The notes under the pieces: generated by a model
Told to the model about the DNA's origin: nothing
What the model saw: the letters and a program-made list of their open reading frames with translations, nothing else
The model's database searches: none
Source of the DNA: Candidatus Vallotiella adelgis
Lineage (GTDB): Bacteria; Pseudomonadota; Gammaproteobacteria; Burkholderiales; Burkholderiaceae
Assembly (NCBI RefSeq): GCF_020541305.1
Contig: NZ_CP047396.1
Coordinates: forward strand, 1,054,001-1,118,000
Reading direction: 5' to 3'
Length of the DNA stretch: 64,000 nucleotides
In this document: one piece after another, positions 1 through 11,502 of the stretch
Layout: every line of letters begins with the position of its first letter
How positions within the stretch are numbered: the first letter of the stretch is position 1
Position numbers and translations under genes: made by a program

Positions 1-1
1 T

Positions 2-436
2 GGCCAAGAAATTTACTTACTGCAACCCCAAACATTTATGAATCAGTCTGGGCTGTCTGTAATATCTATGGCACAGTTCTTTAAAATTTCCTCACAATCT
101 ATTCTTGTTGTTCATGACGACTTAGACCTAGTGCCAGGTATTGCAAGACTGAAGCTAGGCGGCGGCAGTGGTGGGCATAACGGATTAAAAAATATTTCTT
201 TGCATTTATCGATGCAGCAATATTGGCGTCTGCATATCGGAATTGGCCATCCAAGAAATCTGATTCCAAAAGGTGTTCGGCTGACCAATTCCGATGTAGC
301 TAATTTCGTTCTGCAACCGCCCTGCAAAGAAGAACAGCAACTCATGAATTCAGCTACCCAAAAAAGTCTGACAATAATGCCGCTTATTGTCAGCGGAAAG
401 TTAGATCATGCAATGATGCAACTACACCGAGTCTAG
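2..436 (+). CDS. pth: Peptidyl-tRNA hydrolase, 3' part (5' end outside window)
   Basis: Pth releases peptides from prematurely dissociated peptidyl-tRNA in the cytoplasm so that the tRNA can be recycled. The frame is already open at the first bases (GQEIYLLQPQTFMNQSG), so the true start and the catalytic His lie before the window. Visible family motifs are the substrate-binding FMNQSG, the VVHDDLDL strand with the conserved Asp, and the glycine-rich GGGSGGHNGLKN segment. The remaining 144 residues match the last three quarters of a normal protein of about 195-200 residues, ending in a natural stop. The nearby ferredoxin, coaD and rsmD genes are its usual Burkholderia neighbours, here on the opposite strand. 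Nothing in the visible part looks degraded. Confidence 0.95.
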   Translation, partial: GQEIYLLQPQTFMNQSGLSVISMAQFFKISSQSILVVHDDLDLVPGIARLKLGGGSGGHNGLKNISLHLSMQQYWRLHIGIGHPRNLIPKGVRLTNSDVANFVLQPPCKEEQQLMNSATQKSLTIMPLIVSGKLDHAMMQLHRV

Positions 437-503
437 CTCGATATACAAACTTTAACGGCAGCATAAGATAAGTAGGCTGGTACGGCTGAGATAACTAAAG
501 CCC

Positions 504-779
504 TTAGCGTTCGCCGCTGTCGGAAGGCTCATTGAGCGCTATTAGTGCGCGGTATTTATTCATTAATTGCTCGCGGGTTTCAACCCGAGCCATGTCAACT
601 GGGATACATCCGACAGGACACACATCAACGCATTGTGGCTCGTCGAAATGACCAACACACTCAGTACATTTATTTGGATCAATCTGATAGATTTTAGGCC
701 CCATCGAAATTGCACTGTTTGGGCACTCGGGCTCACAGACATCGCAATTAATACACTCGTCAATAATTATTAAAGCCAT
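504..779 (-). CDS. YfhL-type 4Fe-4S dicluster ferredoxin
   Basis: A 91-residue bacterial ferredoxin. Two iron-sulfur cluster motifs are visible. The first is CINCDVCEPECPN at residues 9-21. The second is CTECVGHFDEPQCVDVCPVGC, in which the longer loop between cysteines is typical of the YfhL/Alvin type of 2[4Fe-4S] ferredoxin. Such proteins are soluble low-potential electron carriers, but the partner enzyme is usually unknown. It lies 194 bp downstream of coaD on the same strand, as in Burkholderia, and converges with pth. Length and all eight cysteines are intact, so it is probably functional. Confidence 0.93.
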   Translation of the reverse strand: MALIIIDECINCDVCEPECPNSAISMGPKIYQIDPNKCTECVGHFDEPQCVDVCPVGCIPVDMARVETREQLMNKYRALIALNEPSDSGER

Positions 780-973
780 ACGACCACCAACTTTCTAAAA
801 AAACAGCGGAAGATAACTTCTTGTAGCCACCCCCCTCGCTCTGCAGGGTCTTTTCTCCGTAAGGTAAGTTCGCCTCAGTAGTTTCCTAGACTAGATATAA
901 TTACTCAGTTCTACTTCAAGAAGTATACTCGTTGCTGCATGAGTAGACGCAAAGCATTACTTCTTTTCAGAAG

Positions 974-2280
<1,307 letters not shown>

Positions 2281-2502
2281 TAATTCAATTTATTTAACCA
2301 TTATAAGAGAAACAAACAATATTGCCACAGAGAATTGGCTACTATACCCTTTGTATTAGCGTATGGTTAACCTTTCTATAGTTATAGAACCATATGCGGC
2401 ACTCTGCTAAAATACTCAGAGTAGGTTTACTATCAGCGCTTAATTTGTGGCATTAATGTCGCCTATCCAAGGCGACGTGCGCGTCGTACCACATTGCGAA
2501 CT

Positions 2503-3930
2503 ATGTTCAGCTTTTTAAAAAAATTCCGGAAAAGCGATGTGTCTAGCCAAAAACAAGAGACACGTAATACGCCGATTGGGCCGGCCGCACATGTCGAATT
2601 CGCTAAACCCGCTATACCACTAACACCAGAATCAGCCGATATGCTGATATCAAAAGACACACTAACTGAAATAAGCCAGAAAGGATCTGCACCCTTTTTT
2701 ATCGGACCTACCCAGTCAGATAATTCATCTGCATCCGGAACGTCATCATTTTCACTATCGCCTATCACCTCAACTACACCAACAACGATAGATGCGCCAG
2801 CGAAGGGCCATCCAATAACCATCACACCTACTGCAGTATCCATTGACTGGCCCAATAGTGCATCACCTGCAGCCCCGGCACCTCTTGAAGAGGTTGTAGC
2901 CAGATGCAGGTCTAGCGCAGTATCCCAACCTGTGCCCATCTATCCTGATGGAATCGCTACACAGCAGTCTGTCAGCGCTATAGATCAAGAGATCGTTGAG
3001 ATCATACCGCCTCCTACTCCTGATCCAACCGCTAAGCATTCCTGGCTCAGTCGATTAAAGTCGGGGTTGACCAAAACAAGTTCGAACCTAACTAGCATTT
3101 TCATTAGCATGAAGGTAAATGAAATGCTATTTGAGAATCTCGAGACCTCGTTGTTAATGGCTGATGCTGGTGTAGGCGTTACCACTTACCTGCTTGACAC
3201 ACTTCGCCAGAAGGTTTACAGCGAGCGACTGACTGACGTGCAACAGATTAAAGCGACATTGCGAACGTTATTGATCGAATTACTCACGCCGCTTGAGCGA
3301 TCGATAGTGCTTGGTCGCGCACAACCCCTGGTGATCATTATTGCCGGAGTCAACGGTGCCGGAAAAACTACAAGCATTGGTAAGCTTACTAAGCACTTAC
3401 AGTCATTTAATCAGTCAGTAATGCTAGCTGCTGGTGATACATTCCGTGCTGCTGCGCGCCAGCAGTTAAAAATTTGGGGCGAACGAAATAACGTCTCTGT
3501 CATCCAACAAGAGACTGGTGATGCAGCCGCAGTGATCTTCGATGCGGTTCATGCCGCACGCGCGCGCGGCATCGGTGTGCTAATAGCAGATACTGCTGGA
3601 CGCTTACCAACCCAGACGCATTTGATGGAAGAACTGCGCAAAGTTAAGCGAGTGACAGGCAAAGCGATGGATGGAGCGCCGCACGAAATACTATTAGTGC
3701 TCGATGCAAATACAGGCCAGAACGCGTTAGCCCAGGTCAAGGCGTTCGATGAAGCGCTAGGGTTGACCGGACTCATTGTCACAAAGTTAGACGGTAGCGC
3801 GAAGGGTGGGATCTTAGCTGCAATTGCGCACCAACACCCGGTTCCAGTATACTTTATCGGTGTCGGTGAGACAGTCGAAGACCTGCAGCCGTTCGTTGCT
3901 TCCGAATTTACTGACGCGCTACTTGGGTAG
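2503..3930 (+). CDS. ftsY: Signal recognition particle receptor FtsY
   Basis: FtsY docks the SRP-ribosome complex at the inner membrane and hydrolyses GTP to release nascent membrane proteins to the translocon. The frame can be read from a TTG at 2494, but ATG 2503 (MFSFLKKFRK) matches the family start. Residues 1 to about 170 are the variable linker, here rich in Pro, Ser and Thr rather than strongly acidic. The NG domain follows, with the P-loop GVNGAGKTTS, DTAGR (G3) and TKLDG (G4), ending VASEFTDALLG. Length is 475 residues. It is transcribed away from rsmD. Confidence 0.96.
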   Translation: MFSFLKKFRKSDVSSQKQETRNTPIGPAAHVEFAKPAIPLTPESADMLISKDTLTEISQKGSAPFFIGPTQSDNSSASGTSSFSLSPITSTTPTTIDAPAKGHPITITPTAVSIDWPNSASPAAPAPLEEVVARCRSSAVSQPVPIYPDGIATQQSVSAIDQEIVEIIPPPTPDPTAKHSWLSRLKSGLTKTSSNLTSIFISMKVNEMLFENLETSLLMADAGVGVTTYLLDTLRQKVYSERLTDVQQIKATLRTLLIELLTPLERSIVLGRAQPLVIIIAGVNGAGKTTSIGKLTKHLQSFNQSVMLAAGDTFRAAARQQLKIWGERNNVSVIQQETGDAAAVIFDAVHAARARGIGVLIADTAGRLPTQTHLMEELRKVKRVTGKAMDGAPHEILLVLDANTGQNALAQVKAFDEALGLTGLIVTKLDGSAKGGILAAIAHQHPVPVYFIGVGETVEDLQPFVASEFTDALLG

Positions 3931-4580
3931 ACTAGCGGATAGCATTATATAGCCTAGCCTATCTTACTTAATTTCAGCGTGATCTGAATCATCACATCTG
4001 ATCTAAATAATTACGTCCGAGTTATTACTTAGGCATATAACCAGAATATCGAGCACGTGATAGAATCTTTTACGAAAAAAATCCGTAGCTAATTTTTATA
4101 ATGAACTTCTCTGTGATTTATCTATTAAAACGAGGCGGGATATGCATCCCGCTGTCGCGTATATAGTACCATGTCCCGTAATTACATCAGATCTGGGTTC
4201 TGTATAAATGCTAGGTCTATGTTTTATCGATACCGTGCACCAGCATTGTTGAGACATATTATTTTGTAAACGTACTCATTACTCTACCATATATTACACT
4301 CGCTATTTTTTTTCGTCTCTGCATAGCTCGCAAATCCATATCTTCCCTTTCCCTTTGCTTCTTGATACTAAACCTGGGCGTGAAAATAAAACTTTTTTTA
4401 CCTACTTCCTGGGGTCATAAATAACTATTAGAATGCCCAGGAAAATAAACAAGTCAGGAAGACCCGTTGTAACTTTCTTCAGCCTGACGGTTTCGTACTC
4501 ATCGGTATTGAGTGCTAAAATGTATCAGAGTTCTATTTTTGCAACAAAGCATGACGCCGTTAACACAAGGAATAACATCA
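3931..4580. other. Gene-free spacer between ftsY and rpoH
   Basis: No convincing coding sequence. It should hold the ftsY terminator and the rpoH promoter and leader. One perfect stem-loop is present at 4135-4152 (GCGGGAT, loop ATGC, ATCCCGC) without a T-run. Short open frames in the last 150 bp, including one that runs in frame into rpoH, do not resemble known proteins. Confidence 0.6.
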
Positions 4581-5501
4581 GTGAGCAATCCAATGACCTT
4601 ACCGATCCCTGCAAGCCTAGCTAGTACTAGCACGCGGGCGCTCGCTCTACAGTCGATGCTGCCGGGTACGTTAGGCAATCTGGATGCTTATATTCAGGCG
4701 GTTAGCTGTATCCCGCTTTTATCACAAGCCGACGAAATGCGTCTTGCAGCCGAATACCGCGAACAAAACAACTTGGATTCTGCACGTCATCTTGTGCTAT
4801 CTCACTTACGTCTAGTTGTTTCGATAGCGCGCAACTATATAGGTTACGGTCTACCTCATGCAGACCTAATTCAAGAAGGAAATATCGGCCTGATGAAAGC
4901 TGTCAAGCGCTTCGATCCACGCCAGAATGTACGGCTAGTGTCGTATGCGATTTATTGGATTAAGGCCGAAATCCATGAATACATTCTGAGAAACTGGCGT
5001 ATGGTAAAAGTTGCGACAACGAAGGCTCAGCGTAAGCTGTTCTTCAATCTGCGCAGCCATAAACAGGGAATGCAGCCATTCACACCAGACGAGATTACAG
5101 GACTAGCGAAAGAGCTGAATGTCAAGCGTGAAGAAGTGGCCGAGATGGAAACGCGAATGGCTGGTGGCGATATCGCGCTTGAAGGACAGTTCGAAGACGG
5201 TAGAGAATCATTTGCACCGATCGGCTACCTAGCCGACTCACGTACCGAGCCAACAGCGGTTCTCGCCTCGCGCCAGCGCGACTTACTACATACTGCAGGC
5301 CTAACCAATGCACTCGAATCTCTCGATTCGCGTAGCCGTCGCATTATCGATGCGCGTTGGCTGCAGGTACAAGACGATGGATCTGGCGGTACGACTCTGC
5401 ACGAGCTAGCTGATGAGTTTGGGGTGTCAGCCGAACGCATCCGCCAAATCGAGGCGAGTGCACTAAAAAAGATGCGTGGCACACTGCAACACTACGCGTG
5501 A
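4581..5501 (+). CDS. rpoH: Heat-shock sigma factor sigma-32
   Basis: RpoH directs RNA polymerase to heat-shock promoters. The chosen start is GTG 4581 (MSNPMTLPIPAS), because Burkholderia RpoH begins with a similar short MSN leader and AAGGA lies about eight bases upstream. The frame itself is open farther upstream from 4512. Region 2 is intact (LVLSHLRLVVSIARNYIGYGLPHADLIQEGNIGLMKAV, residues about 55-95), as is the RpoH box around QRKLFFNLR. Region 4.2 carries the helix-turn-helix TLHELADEFGVSAERIRQIE. The product is 306 residues, close to the usual 310. Confidence 0.95.
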   Translation: MSNPMTLPIPASLASTSTRALALQSMLPGTLGNLDAYIQAVSCIPLLSQADEMRLAAEYREQNNLDSARHLVLSHLRLVVSIARNYIGYGLPHADLIQEGNIGLMKAVKRFDPRQNVRLVSYAIYWIKAEIHEYILRNWRMVKVATTKAQRKLFFNLRSHKQGMQPFTPDEITGLAKELNVKREEVAEMETRMAGGDIALEGQFEDGRESFAPIGYLADSRTEPTAVLASRQRDLLHTAGLTNALESLDSRSRRIIDARWLQVQDDGSGGTTLHELADEFGVSAERIRQIEASALKKMRGTLQHYA

Positions 5502-5706
5502 AAATATTTCTGTGACTATTGATTCAATCCAGTCTATTCCAGAGCTTTTTAAGCTATAAAAACCGATACAATACCAATGCCTGAGGCTGTAGCACAGCGA
5601 AAACCCGGCGACTTAACGCGCCGTAATAGCTTCTCCCTATTACTCCTGGTCTATAAAATCAGTTTCGTTGCAGTCGCGCCTACCGCGCGAAACCTACGAA
5701 AAAACT

Positions 5707-5985
5707 ATGCCCAGCCATAATGTTCGCCATAGCACTGATATTGACTGTGCCGGCCATGCGCAGCACCCTAATGTGCTAACTACGGTTCTACGCCGCCCTG
5801 GATTAGTTAGCCAGTTGATATTGGTTATAATAGCTAAGATCGTGTTCTTGCTCTTCTTCAGGTACACGCTCTTCAGTCATCCCCAGGCATCGCACATGGC
5901 ATTGCCGCCGGACCAGGTCGCGCAAGCGTTGTTATCTGTGTCTACATCACATCCACCTGCTCCAGGTAATCATTATGATAAATAG
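5707..5985 (+). CDS. cydP: Cytochrome bd oxidase putative small subunit CydP
   Basis: A 92-residue protein with one predicted membrane helix near residues 34-58 (LVSQLILVIIAKIVFLLF), followed by a short periplasmic or cytoplasmic tail with the motif FSHPQASHM. Small proteins of this form precede cydA in Burkholderia and related genera and are annotated CydP. The frame extends upstream to a TTG at 5668, but ATG 5707 is the better start. Its last 11 bases overlap cydA, so the two are translationally linked. The exact function of CydP is not established. The assignment rests on position and the helix plus SHP motif. Confidence 0.8.
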   Translation: MPSHNVRHSTDIDCAGHAQHPNVLTTVLRRPGLVSQLILVIIAKIVFLLFFRYTLFSHPQASHMALPPDQVAQALLSVSTSHPPAPGNHYDK

Positions 5986-7558
5986 CGAAGTCGTCGATCT
6001 CTCGCGACTGCAGTTCGCCATTACTGCTCTGTACCACTTTCTTTTTGTTCCACTAACCCTGGGTCTTTCTTGGTTGTTAGTCATCATGGAGACAATCTAT
6101 GTGATGACTGGAAATCAGGTCTATAAAGATATGACCCAGTTCTGGGGCAAGCTGTTCGGCATCAATTTTGCGATGGGCGTAGTGACCGGACTCACGCTGG
6201 AATTCCAGTTCGGAACTAACTGGTCATACTACTCACACTATGTCGGCGATATTTTTGGTGTACCGCTTGCAATAGAAGGTTTAATGGCATTCTTCCTTGA
6301 ATCGACATTTGTTGGACTGATGTTCTTTGGCTGGAACCGCCTGCCACGCGCTAGGCATCTTATAGTCACATTCCTCGTCGCACTCGGCTCCAATTTGTCT
6401 GCGTTGTGGATCTTAATCGCTAACGGATGGATGAACCATCCAGTCGGCGCTGAGTTCAATTACAAGACGATGCGTATGGAGCTGACCAGCTTATCTGAAG
6501 TAGTGTTTAATCCAGTTGCGCAGGTTAAGTTTGTTCATACTGTATCGGCAGGCTATGTAACGGCAGCGATGTTTGTACTCGGAATATCTGCGTGGTATCT
6601 TTTAAAAAAACGCGATGTTGACTTTGCATTGCGCTCGTTTGCCGTCGCAGCTGGCTTCGGATTAGCCTCAACACTATGCGTCATCGTTCTTGGCGATGAG
6701 TCAGGCTACACGACTGGTGAAGTCCAGAAAGCTAAGCTTGCCGCAATTGAATCGGAATGGATTACCGAGCCAGCACCTGCCCCTCTTACTATATTCGGAT
6801 TGCCGAACCAGGATAAGCAACGTACTGACTACGCTCTGCGTATACCATACGCACTAGGACTCATTGCCACGCGCTCGGTCGACCAGCCTGTAGTTGGACT
6901 GCGCGATCTTATTTCTCAAAACGAACAGCGTATACGTAGCGGTATTATTGCATATGGAGCGCTGCAAAAGATGAAGCAGGGTGACGTATCTGATACAACG
7001 CATGCTGTGTTTGATGCTCACAAAAGCAATCTTGGCTACGGAATGCTTGTTAAGCGCTATGCATTAGACGTCCCACACGCGAATGACGCGCAAATCGCCG
7101 AGGCAGCTAAGAACTCAATTCCTCCCGTGATGCCGATATTCTGGTCATTCCGACTGATGGTCGGGCTAGGTTTCCTATTTCTTTTAACATTCGTGCTTGC
7201 TTTTTGGTTATGCGCTACTCGAAGCATCACACATAAGAGGCGGCGCTGGTTTCTACATTGGTGTGTTCTAGCAATTCCATTGCCGTGGTTTGCCGCTGAG
7301 TTTGGCTGGATCGTCGCTGAAATGGGCCGCCAACCGTGGACAATCGCCGGTGTGCTACCGACATTTTTATCAGCCTCTAGCTTGTCGCCCTTAGATCTGT
7401 ATTTGAGTATTGGCGGCTTTATCTTATTCTACACAGCGCTATTCGTCATCGAGATTACGCTAATGTTTAAGTATGCAAAGCTTGGACCATCGTCACTACA
7501 TACTAAACGCTATCACCACGAGCAGCTGCAGCCGTATGACAACACAACAATCGTTTGA
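5975..7558 (+). CDS. cydA: Cytochrome bd ubiquinol oxidase subunit I
   Basis: CydA binds haems b558, b595 and d and oxidises ubiquinol, reducing oxygen to water with high affinity. The 527-residue polytopic protein begins VDLSRLQFAITALYHFLFVPLTLGLSWLL, with the conserved haem-ligand His at residue 21. It also carries the second His in KFVHTVSAGY, the conserved GRQPWTI segment and the Met region RLMVGLG. The Q-loop between the central helices is present and of normal length. The start ATG overlaps cydP, and cydB begins 15 bp after the stop. Retention of this oxidase suggests respiration at low oxygen. Confidence 0.97.
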   Translation: MINSEVVDLSRLQFAITALYHFLFVPLTLGLSWLLVIMETIYVMTGNQVYKDMTQFWGKLFGINFAMGVVTGLTLEFQFGTNWSYYSHYVGDIFGVPLAIEGLMAFFLESTFVGLMFFGWNRLPRARHLIVTFLVALGSNLSALWILIANGWMNHPVGAEFNYKTMRMELTSLSEVVFNPVAQVKFVHTVSAGYVTAAMFVLGISAWYLLKKRDVDFALRSFAVAAGFGLASTLCVIVLGDESGYTTGEVQKAKLAAIESEWITEPAPAPLTIFGLPNQDKQRTDYALRIPYALGLIATRSVDQPVVGLRDLISQNEQRIRSGIIAYGALQKMKQGDVSDTTHAVFDAHKSNLGYGMLVKRYALDVPHANDAQIAEAAKNSIPPVMPIFWSFRLMVGLGFLFLLTFVLAFWLCATRSITHKRRRWFLHWCVLAIPLPWFAAEFGWIVAEMGRQPWTIAGVLPTFLSASSLSPLDLYLSIGGFILFYTALFVIEITLMFKYAKLGPSSLHTKRYHHEQLQPYDNTTIV

Positions 7559-7573
7559 CTCAGAATCATCACT

Positions 7574-8713
7574 ATGTTTGACTATCCAACTTTAAAGGTC
7601 ATTTGGTGGGTACTAATCGGTATCCTGCTGCTTGGCTTCGCGCTCACTGATGGCTTTGATATGGGTGTTGGCGCACTACTGCCATTTATCGGTAAAACCG
7701 ATACCGAGCGTCGTGTGATTATCAACGCAATTGGCCCCACCTGGGAAGGCAACCAGGTATGGTTGGTCACAGCTGCTGGCACAATGTTCGCCGCATGGCC
7801 TCTAGTATACGCCGCCTCCTTCTCCGGATTCTATTGCGCGATGCTACTGGTGTTGTTCTCGTTATTTATGCGACCAGTGAGCTTCGAGTATCGCGCTAAG
7901 CGCGAGAGTCTCCGGTGGCGCACGAGCTGGGATTGGGCGTTGTTTGCTGGTAGCATAGTTCCAGCGCTTATATTTGGCATTGCATTTGGCAACCTGCTAC
8001 AAGGCGTGCCTTTTCGCTTTGATGATGAGCTGCGCGTGAGCTACTATGGTAGCTTCTTTGCATTACTGAACCCCTTTGCGGTACTATGCGGTATAGTAAG
8101 CAGCAGTATGCTGATTGCGCATGGCGCTGCATTCCTACGCATTAAGACTGAAGGAGTAATAGCGCGACGCGCTGCATATGCGTTACGCATCGCGGCACTC
8201 ATTACAGTTATACTGTTCATCATAGCCGGTATTATGGTGAATACCCGAATAACTGGCTTTGAGATCACTTACATGGCACCGCTGGCCGGGCCAGCTAATC
8301 CGCTACTCAAGCGGGTAGCCTCAGCACCAGGTTTGTGGACAGCTAACTACGGCATCTACCCGTGGACTATGCTCGCGCCGGTTCTAGGTATTACAGCTGG
8401 TGTAATCGCGATAGTGTTAGCCGCATCAAACCTTACCATCTTAGGTTTCATTATGACGGGACTGTTAGTAACTAGCATCATCCTAACTGCAGGACTTTCA
8501 ATGTTCCCGTTTATTATGCCATCTTCACTAGACCCGGCCAGCAGCCTGACGTTATGGGACTCAATGTCGAGTCCTCGTACTCTAGGTATTATGCTTATTC
8601 TGGTAATTGTCTTTGTTCCGCTAATTATACTATATACTAGCTGGGTCTATAGTATAATGCGAGGCAAAGTCACTGAACAAGGGGTTCAAAATAATACACA
8701 CTCGATGTATTAA
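7574..8713 (+). CDS. cydB: Cytochrome bd ubiquinol oxidase subunit II
   Basis: CydB is the structural partner of CydA in the inner membrane. The 379-residue protein starts MFDYPTLKVIWWVLIGILLLGFALTDGFDMGVG, the classical CydB N-terminus with the GFDMG motif, followed by GPTWEGNQVWLV. Eight or nine hydrophobic segments follow to the end. It lies 15 bp behind cydA and 40 bp before cydX, so the four genes form one operon. No frameshift or truncation is seen. Confidence 0.97.
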   Translation: MFDYPTLKVIWWVLIGILLLGFALTDGFDMGVGALLPFIGKTDTERRVIINAIGPTWEGNQVWLVTAAGTMFAAWPLVYAASFSGFYCAMLLVLFSLFMRPVSFEYRAKRESLRWRTSWDWALFAGSIVPALIFGIAFGNLLQGVPFRFDDELRVSYYGSFFALLNPFAVLCGIVSSSMLIAHGAAFLRIKTEGVIARRAAYALRIAALITVILFIIAGIMVNTRITGFEITYMAPLAGPANPLLKRVASAPGLWTANYGIYPWTMLAPVLGITAGVIAIVLAASNLTILGFIMTGLLVTSIILTAGLSMFPFIMPSSLDPASSLTLWDSMSSPRTLGIMLILVIVFVPLIILYTSWVYSIMRGKVTEQGVQNNTHSMY

Positions 8714-8753
8714 TCAGTGCTGACTTTAACCAACTGATCTAACGGAGCATAAC

Positions 8754-8879
8754 ATGTGGTATTTCAGCTGGATATTAGGTATTGGCTTTGCACTCGCATT
8801 CGGCATTATCAATGGAATGTGGCTTGAGTCGCATAGTCACGCACAAAGATTTACAGAGCCAAATACAGAGCAGCAGTAA
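8754..8879 (+). CDS. cydX: Cytochrome bd oxidase small subunit CydX
   Basis: A 41-codon gene. The product begins MWYFSWILGIGFALAFGI and continues with NGMWLES, the standard CydX sequence: one transmembrane helix that stabilises the haem pocket of the CydAB complex. A CGGAG ribosome binding site lies 6-7 bases before the ATG. It closes the cyd operon, and a small hairpin follows at 8919-8935. Confidence 0.95.
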   Translation: MWYFSWILGIGFALAFGIINGMWLESHSHAQRFTEPNTEQQ

Positions 8880-8918
8880 GCCGAAATAACTTATATCAGT
8901 TAATAGATTTAGTAAGCT

Positions 8919-8935
8919 TTTGAGCTTTGCTCAAA
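8919..8935 (+). terminator. Candidate terminator after cydX
   Basis: Stem TTTGAGC, loop TTT, GCTCAAA, followed by TTATTG. The stem is 7 bp and AT-rich with a weak T-tract, 40 bp beyond the cydX stop. Position is the main support. Confidence 0.45.
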
Positions 8936-10476
8936 TTATTGTCGACGCCATGAAACATCTCAACATACCCTCTGCCACAAGAAGCAACCCACGGTACTTT
9001 CTGGAAAGCTTATTTTAAGCAAGGTATTTCAGTATAACTATTAAAAAATTTAATGTTGTAAAGCCCACAGACTATACTCTATTATTCTAGTATAAAAAAG
9101 TTATAGTGTATTGGAAATATTACATGGCATGTATACTCAAGTCAGAGTAACCCATCGTATTATCAAGGCTATTTGTGCAATTATTTTCGAAAAATACGTG
9201 TGAAACGATTTAGTTACCTCTCAAAACAGATTTAGGAGGTTTGTACTAAACTAGTTCATATAAATAGCGTATAGATCACTATACAACATGTTTTATAACA
9301 CATAAAGTACGCATCATCATAACTAGTATCTTGTTGTATATCAATACATAGTAAGATGCGGAGGGCTGCATGTTCATTAGTTTCTAATATAAAAACCGGG
9401 CTTGCATGTAGTAACGAGCAGCCCGTTATTATACTTCTCTTTTAGTAAAGAGTATTGAGTGATATAATTAAAAAAATTCATCGGGTCAAGTTACTCATCG
9501 CCAACAAAAATAAAACCGATTCCGAGTAGAATCCACTGCCTTAGGCCAGAAGGCACTACATCACACCATTTCCCCTGGTATAATTCCAGGAATTGGGCCT
9601 GTTTTGATATCACTCACATATAAAAAATATAAAAAGTGCATAACATCTATCGTTAATAAGATAATTCTATGTATTACTAACTAGTATACGAGTAGATAGA
9701 GTATCTAGAATTAGATCTTTCTGTTAATTATTTTTCACGGCATCGGAAATATATAGAAGACAGATCTCCCGGAGAGGTAACTATACACAGTTACTCTTAT
9801 TCTCAAGAAATGTTAGTGAAGAGTAATATCAAATCCATGATAATGTGCTTTATATCGCAATACCACCGTCTTCTCTTGCACAACACATCAAGAATAGCAC
9901 CGAAAATAAAAATAATTTTATGAGTAGTACTGTAATATAGTCGAGTGCATTTGAAGTTTTTTTAATTTATTAAAAAAACATAATCAAACATGCAGACATA
10001 AAAAACATCGAAAAGATTATCGTAAAAATGAGAATCCGTATCGCAGTACGTAGAATATATTCGCTCTTTGTCAATCTTGAAAACGGGATCTTGAGTGTAT
10101 TGACTATTTAACTACGCATCATAACTACATAAACCTGCATGCGGCATACCGAATATAATGTATTATGGTAAATATGCGATGTTCCACCGCAAAGAGTTTT
10201 TAGCATTATAAAAAGCCGAATATATACACTTCTACATCTAGTCTTTTAATACCAAACATGGAATCGGTTGACTATATAATTCCATTTTTTCTACTTTTCG
10301 TCTTACGTTTCTATCATCTTAATAGCGCAGAATATTAATCGATAAAGCATTATGTGCTATATAAATTCATAGAAAAGAAGCAAAGCCAAACAAGCCGTAC
10401 TAAATCTTTACTTGATAAGAATATACATCATAATATATTAATATCGCCGTCTTCTGGGCAGACGAACACTGAGACA
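8936..10476. other. Gene-free AT-rich spacer (1.5 kb)
   Basis: No open frame here resembles a protein. Stop codons are frequent on both strands. Only short inverted repeats were noticed, for example GGGCT...AGCCC near 9400-9430 and CCTGG/CCAGG near 9574-9592. An open frame at 10354-10641 (+) runs antisense into the end of bioC and is not protein-like. Confidence 0.5.
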
Positions 10477-11502
10477 TCAAGAAGACATCCTGCGTGTGGC
10501 ACGCCAGTTATGGCTAATCTCATTGACGCGAACAAGTCCATAGCCCTCAGGAGTCATTTGGGCCACTGCCTTTTGTGCATGGCCATACACTATTTCAAAG
10601 GTAAGCGGTATCATACCATTGGGCGTCCGTTGTGCTTCTAGTGCATTAAGAAGGCGGTGATATATGCCGCGCGAAATTGGGACGTGCGATACATTAGCAT
10701 TCTTTGTAGCTTGCGATGGTATCACTCCCCAGCGACGCACATCCGCTAGCAGAGCTTTTGGGGATGAGTACATCACTGTGAGTGTCTCCATATCCATTAC
10801 CGAAATCTCAAAACCACTAGCAACTAGCATATCTCCACAATCGTGCATATCGATAAAATCAAGCATATACTGCACGATGCTGCTATCTACGGCTGACTTT
10901 GCGCTACGCAACTCTCGCAAAGTATCAGGGCCGAGCGCGGAGAACATGAGTATCCCACCAGTTTTTAGTACTCGTTTCCACTCAGTCAAAACTAAATCAG
11001 GCTGCACATGCCAGTGCAGAGCCAGGTTTGACCATAGCAAGTCAAATCGCTCCGGTGCAAATGGAAGTGCGCTAAAGTCGGCTTGTACTCGGTAACTCAT
11101 CTGAACACAGCTCCGCGCGAGGTAACGCAGAACGGCTGCCGGTAATAAACGACGCCAACCGGTTGCTATATTGGCATTACCGCAACCCGACGAGTACTTG
11201 GCACAAAGCATTGCACGAGATAGATCTACGCCATAAATGGTTGCCTGCGCATATCTAGCGCGGAGTAAATCGATATCTTCGCCCGAGCCGCACCCAGCAT
11301 CAAGCACTTGATCTGGCTGAAGATTAATATACTGTAATCGTTTATACATGCGTTGCGCGATCTCGCGGGGTAGAAATGCTACATCGCAAAATTTCGCAGC
11401 ACGACGATCAAAAACTTGTCTGATTTGGCGCAACCTAGGAGCACTGTATGCGACTTGAGTATGTTGACCTGCCGATTGGTCATGATTAGTGAGCATGATC
11501 AT
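10477..11502 (-). CDS. bioC: Malonyl-ACP O-methyltransferase BioC
   Basis: BioC methylates malonyl-ACP with S-adenosylmethionine so that fatty-acid enzymes can build the pimeloyl chain of biotin. The 341-residue protein carries SAM motif I (VLDAGCGSGEDIDLL, residues about 64-78), the acidic GVDLS motif and the PFAPERFDLLWSNLALHW motif characteristic of BioC. An alternative ATG lies two codons downstream. In Burkholderia the same gene precedes comF and is annotated BioC or a generic methyltransferase. The presence of bioA, bioD and birA elsewhere in the window supports BioC. The protein is about 30-80 residues longer than many BioC proteins, mostly N-terminal. Confidence 0.8.
   Translation of the reverse strand: MIMLTNHDQSAGQHTQVAYSAPRLRQIRQVFDRRAAKFCDVAFLPREIAQRMYKRLQYINLQPDQVLDAGCGSGEDIDLLRARYAQATIYGVDLSRAMLCAKYSSGCGNANIATGWRRLLPAAVLRYLARSCVQMSYRVQADFSALPFAPERFDLLWSNLALHWHVQPDLVLTEWKRVLKTGGILMFSALGPDTLRELRSAKSAVDSSIVQYMLDFIDMHDCGDMLVASGFEISVMDMETLTVMYSSPKALLADVRRWGVIPSQATKNANVSHVPISRGIYHRLLNALEAQRTPNGMIPLTFEIVYGHAQKAVAQMTPEGYGLVRVNEISHNWRATRRMSS

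Noticed and set aside
4433-4624. Small plus-strand frame upstream of rpoH
   Set aside because: It overlaps the rpoH start in another frame, and its composition is not protein-like.
10354-10641. Plus-strand open frame of 95 codons
   Set aside because: It overlaps the end of bioC antisense, has no family resemblance and its first half lies in AT-rich spacer.
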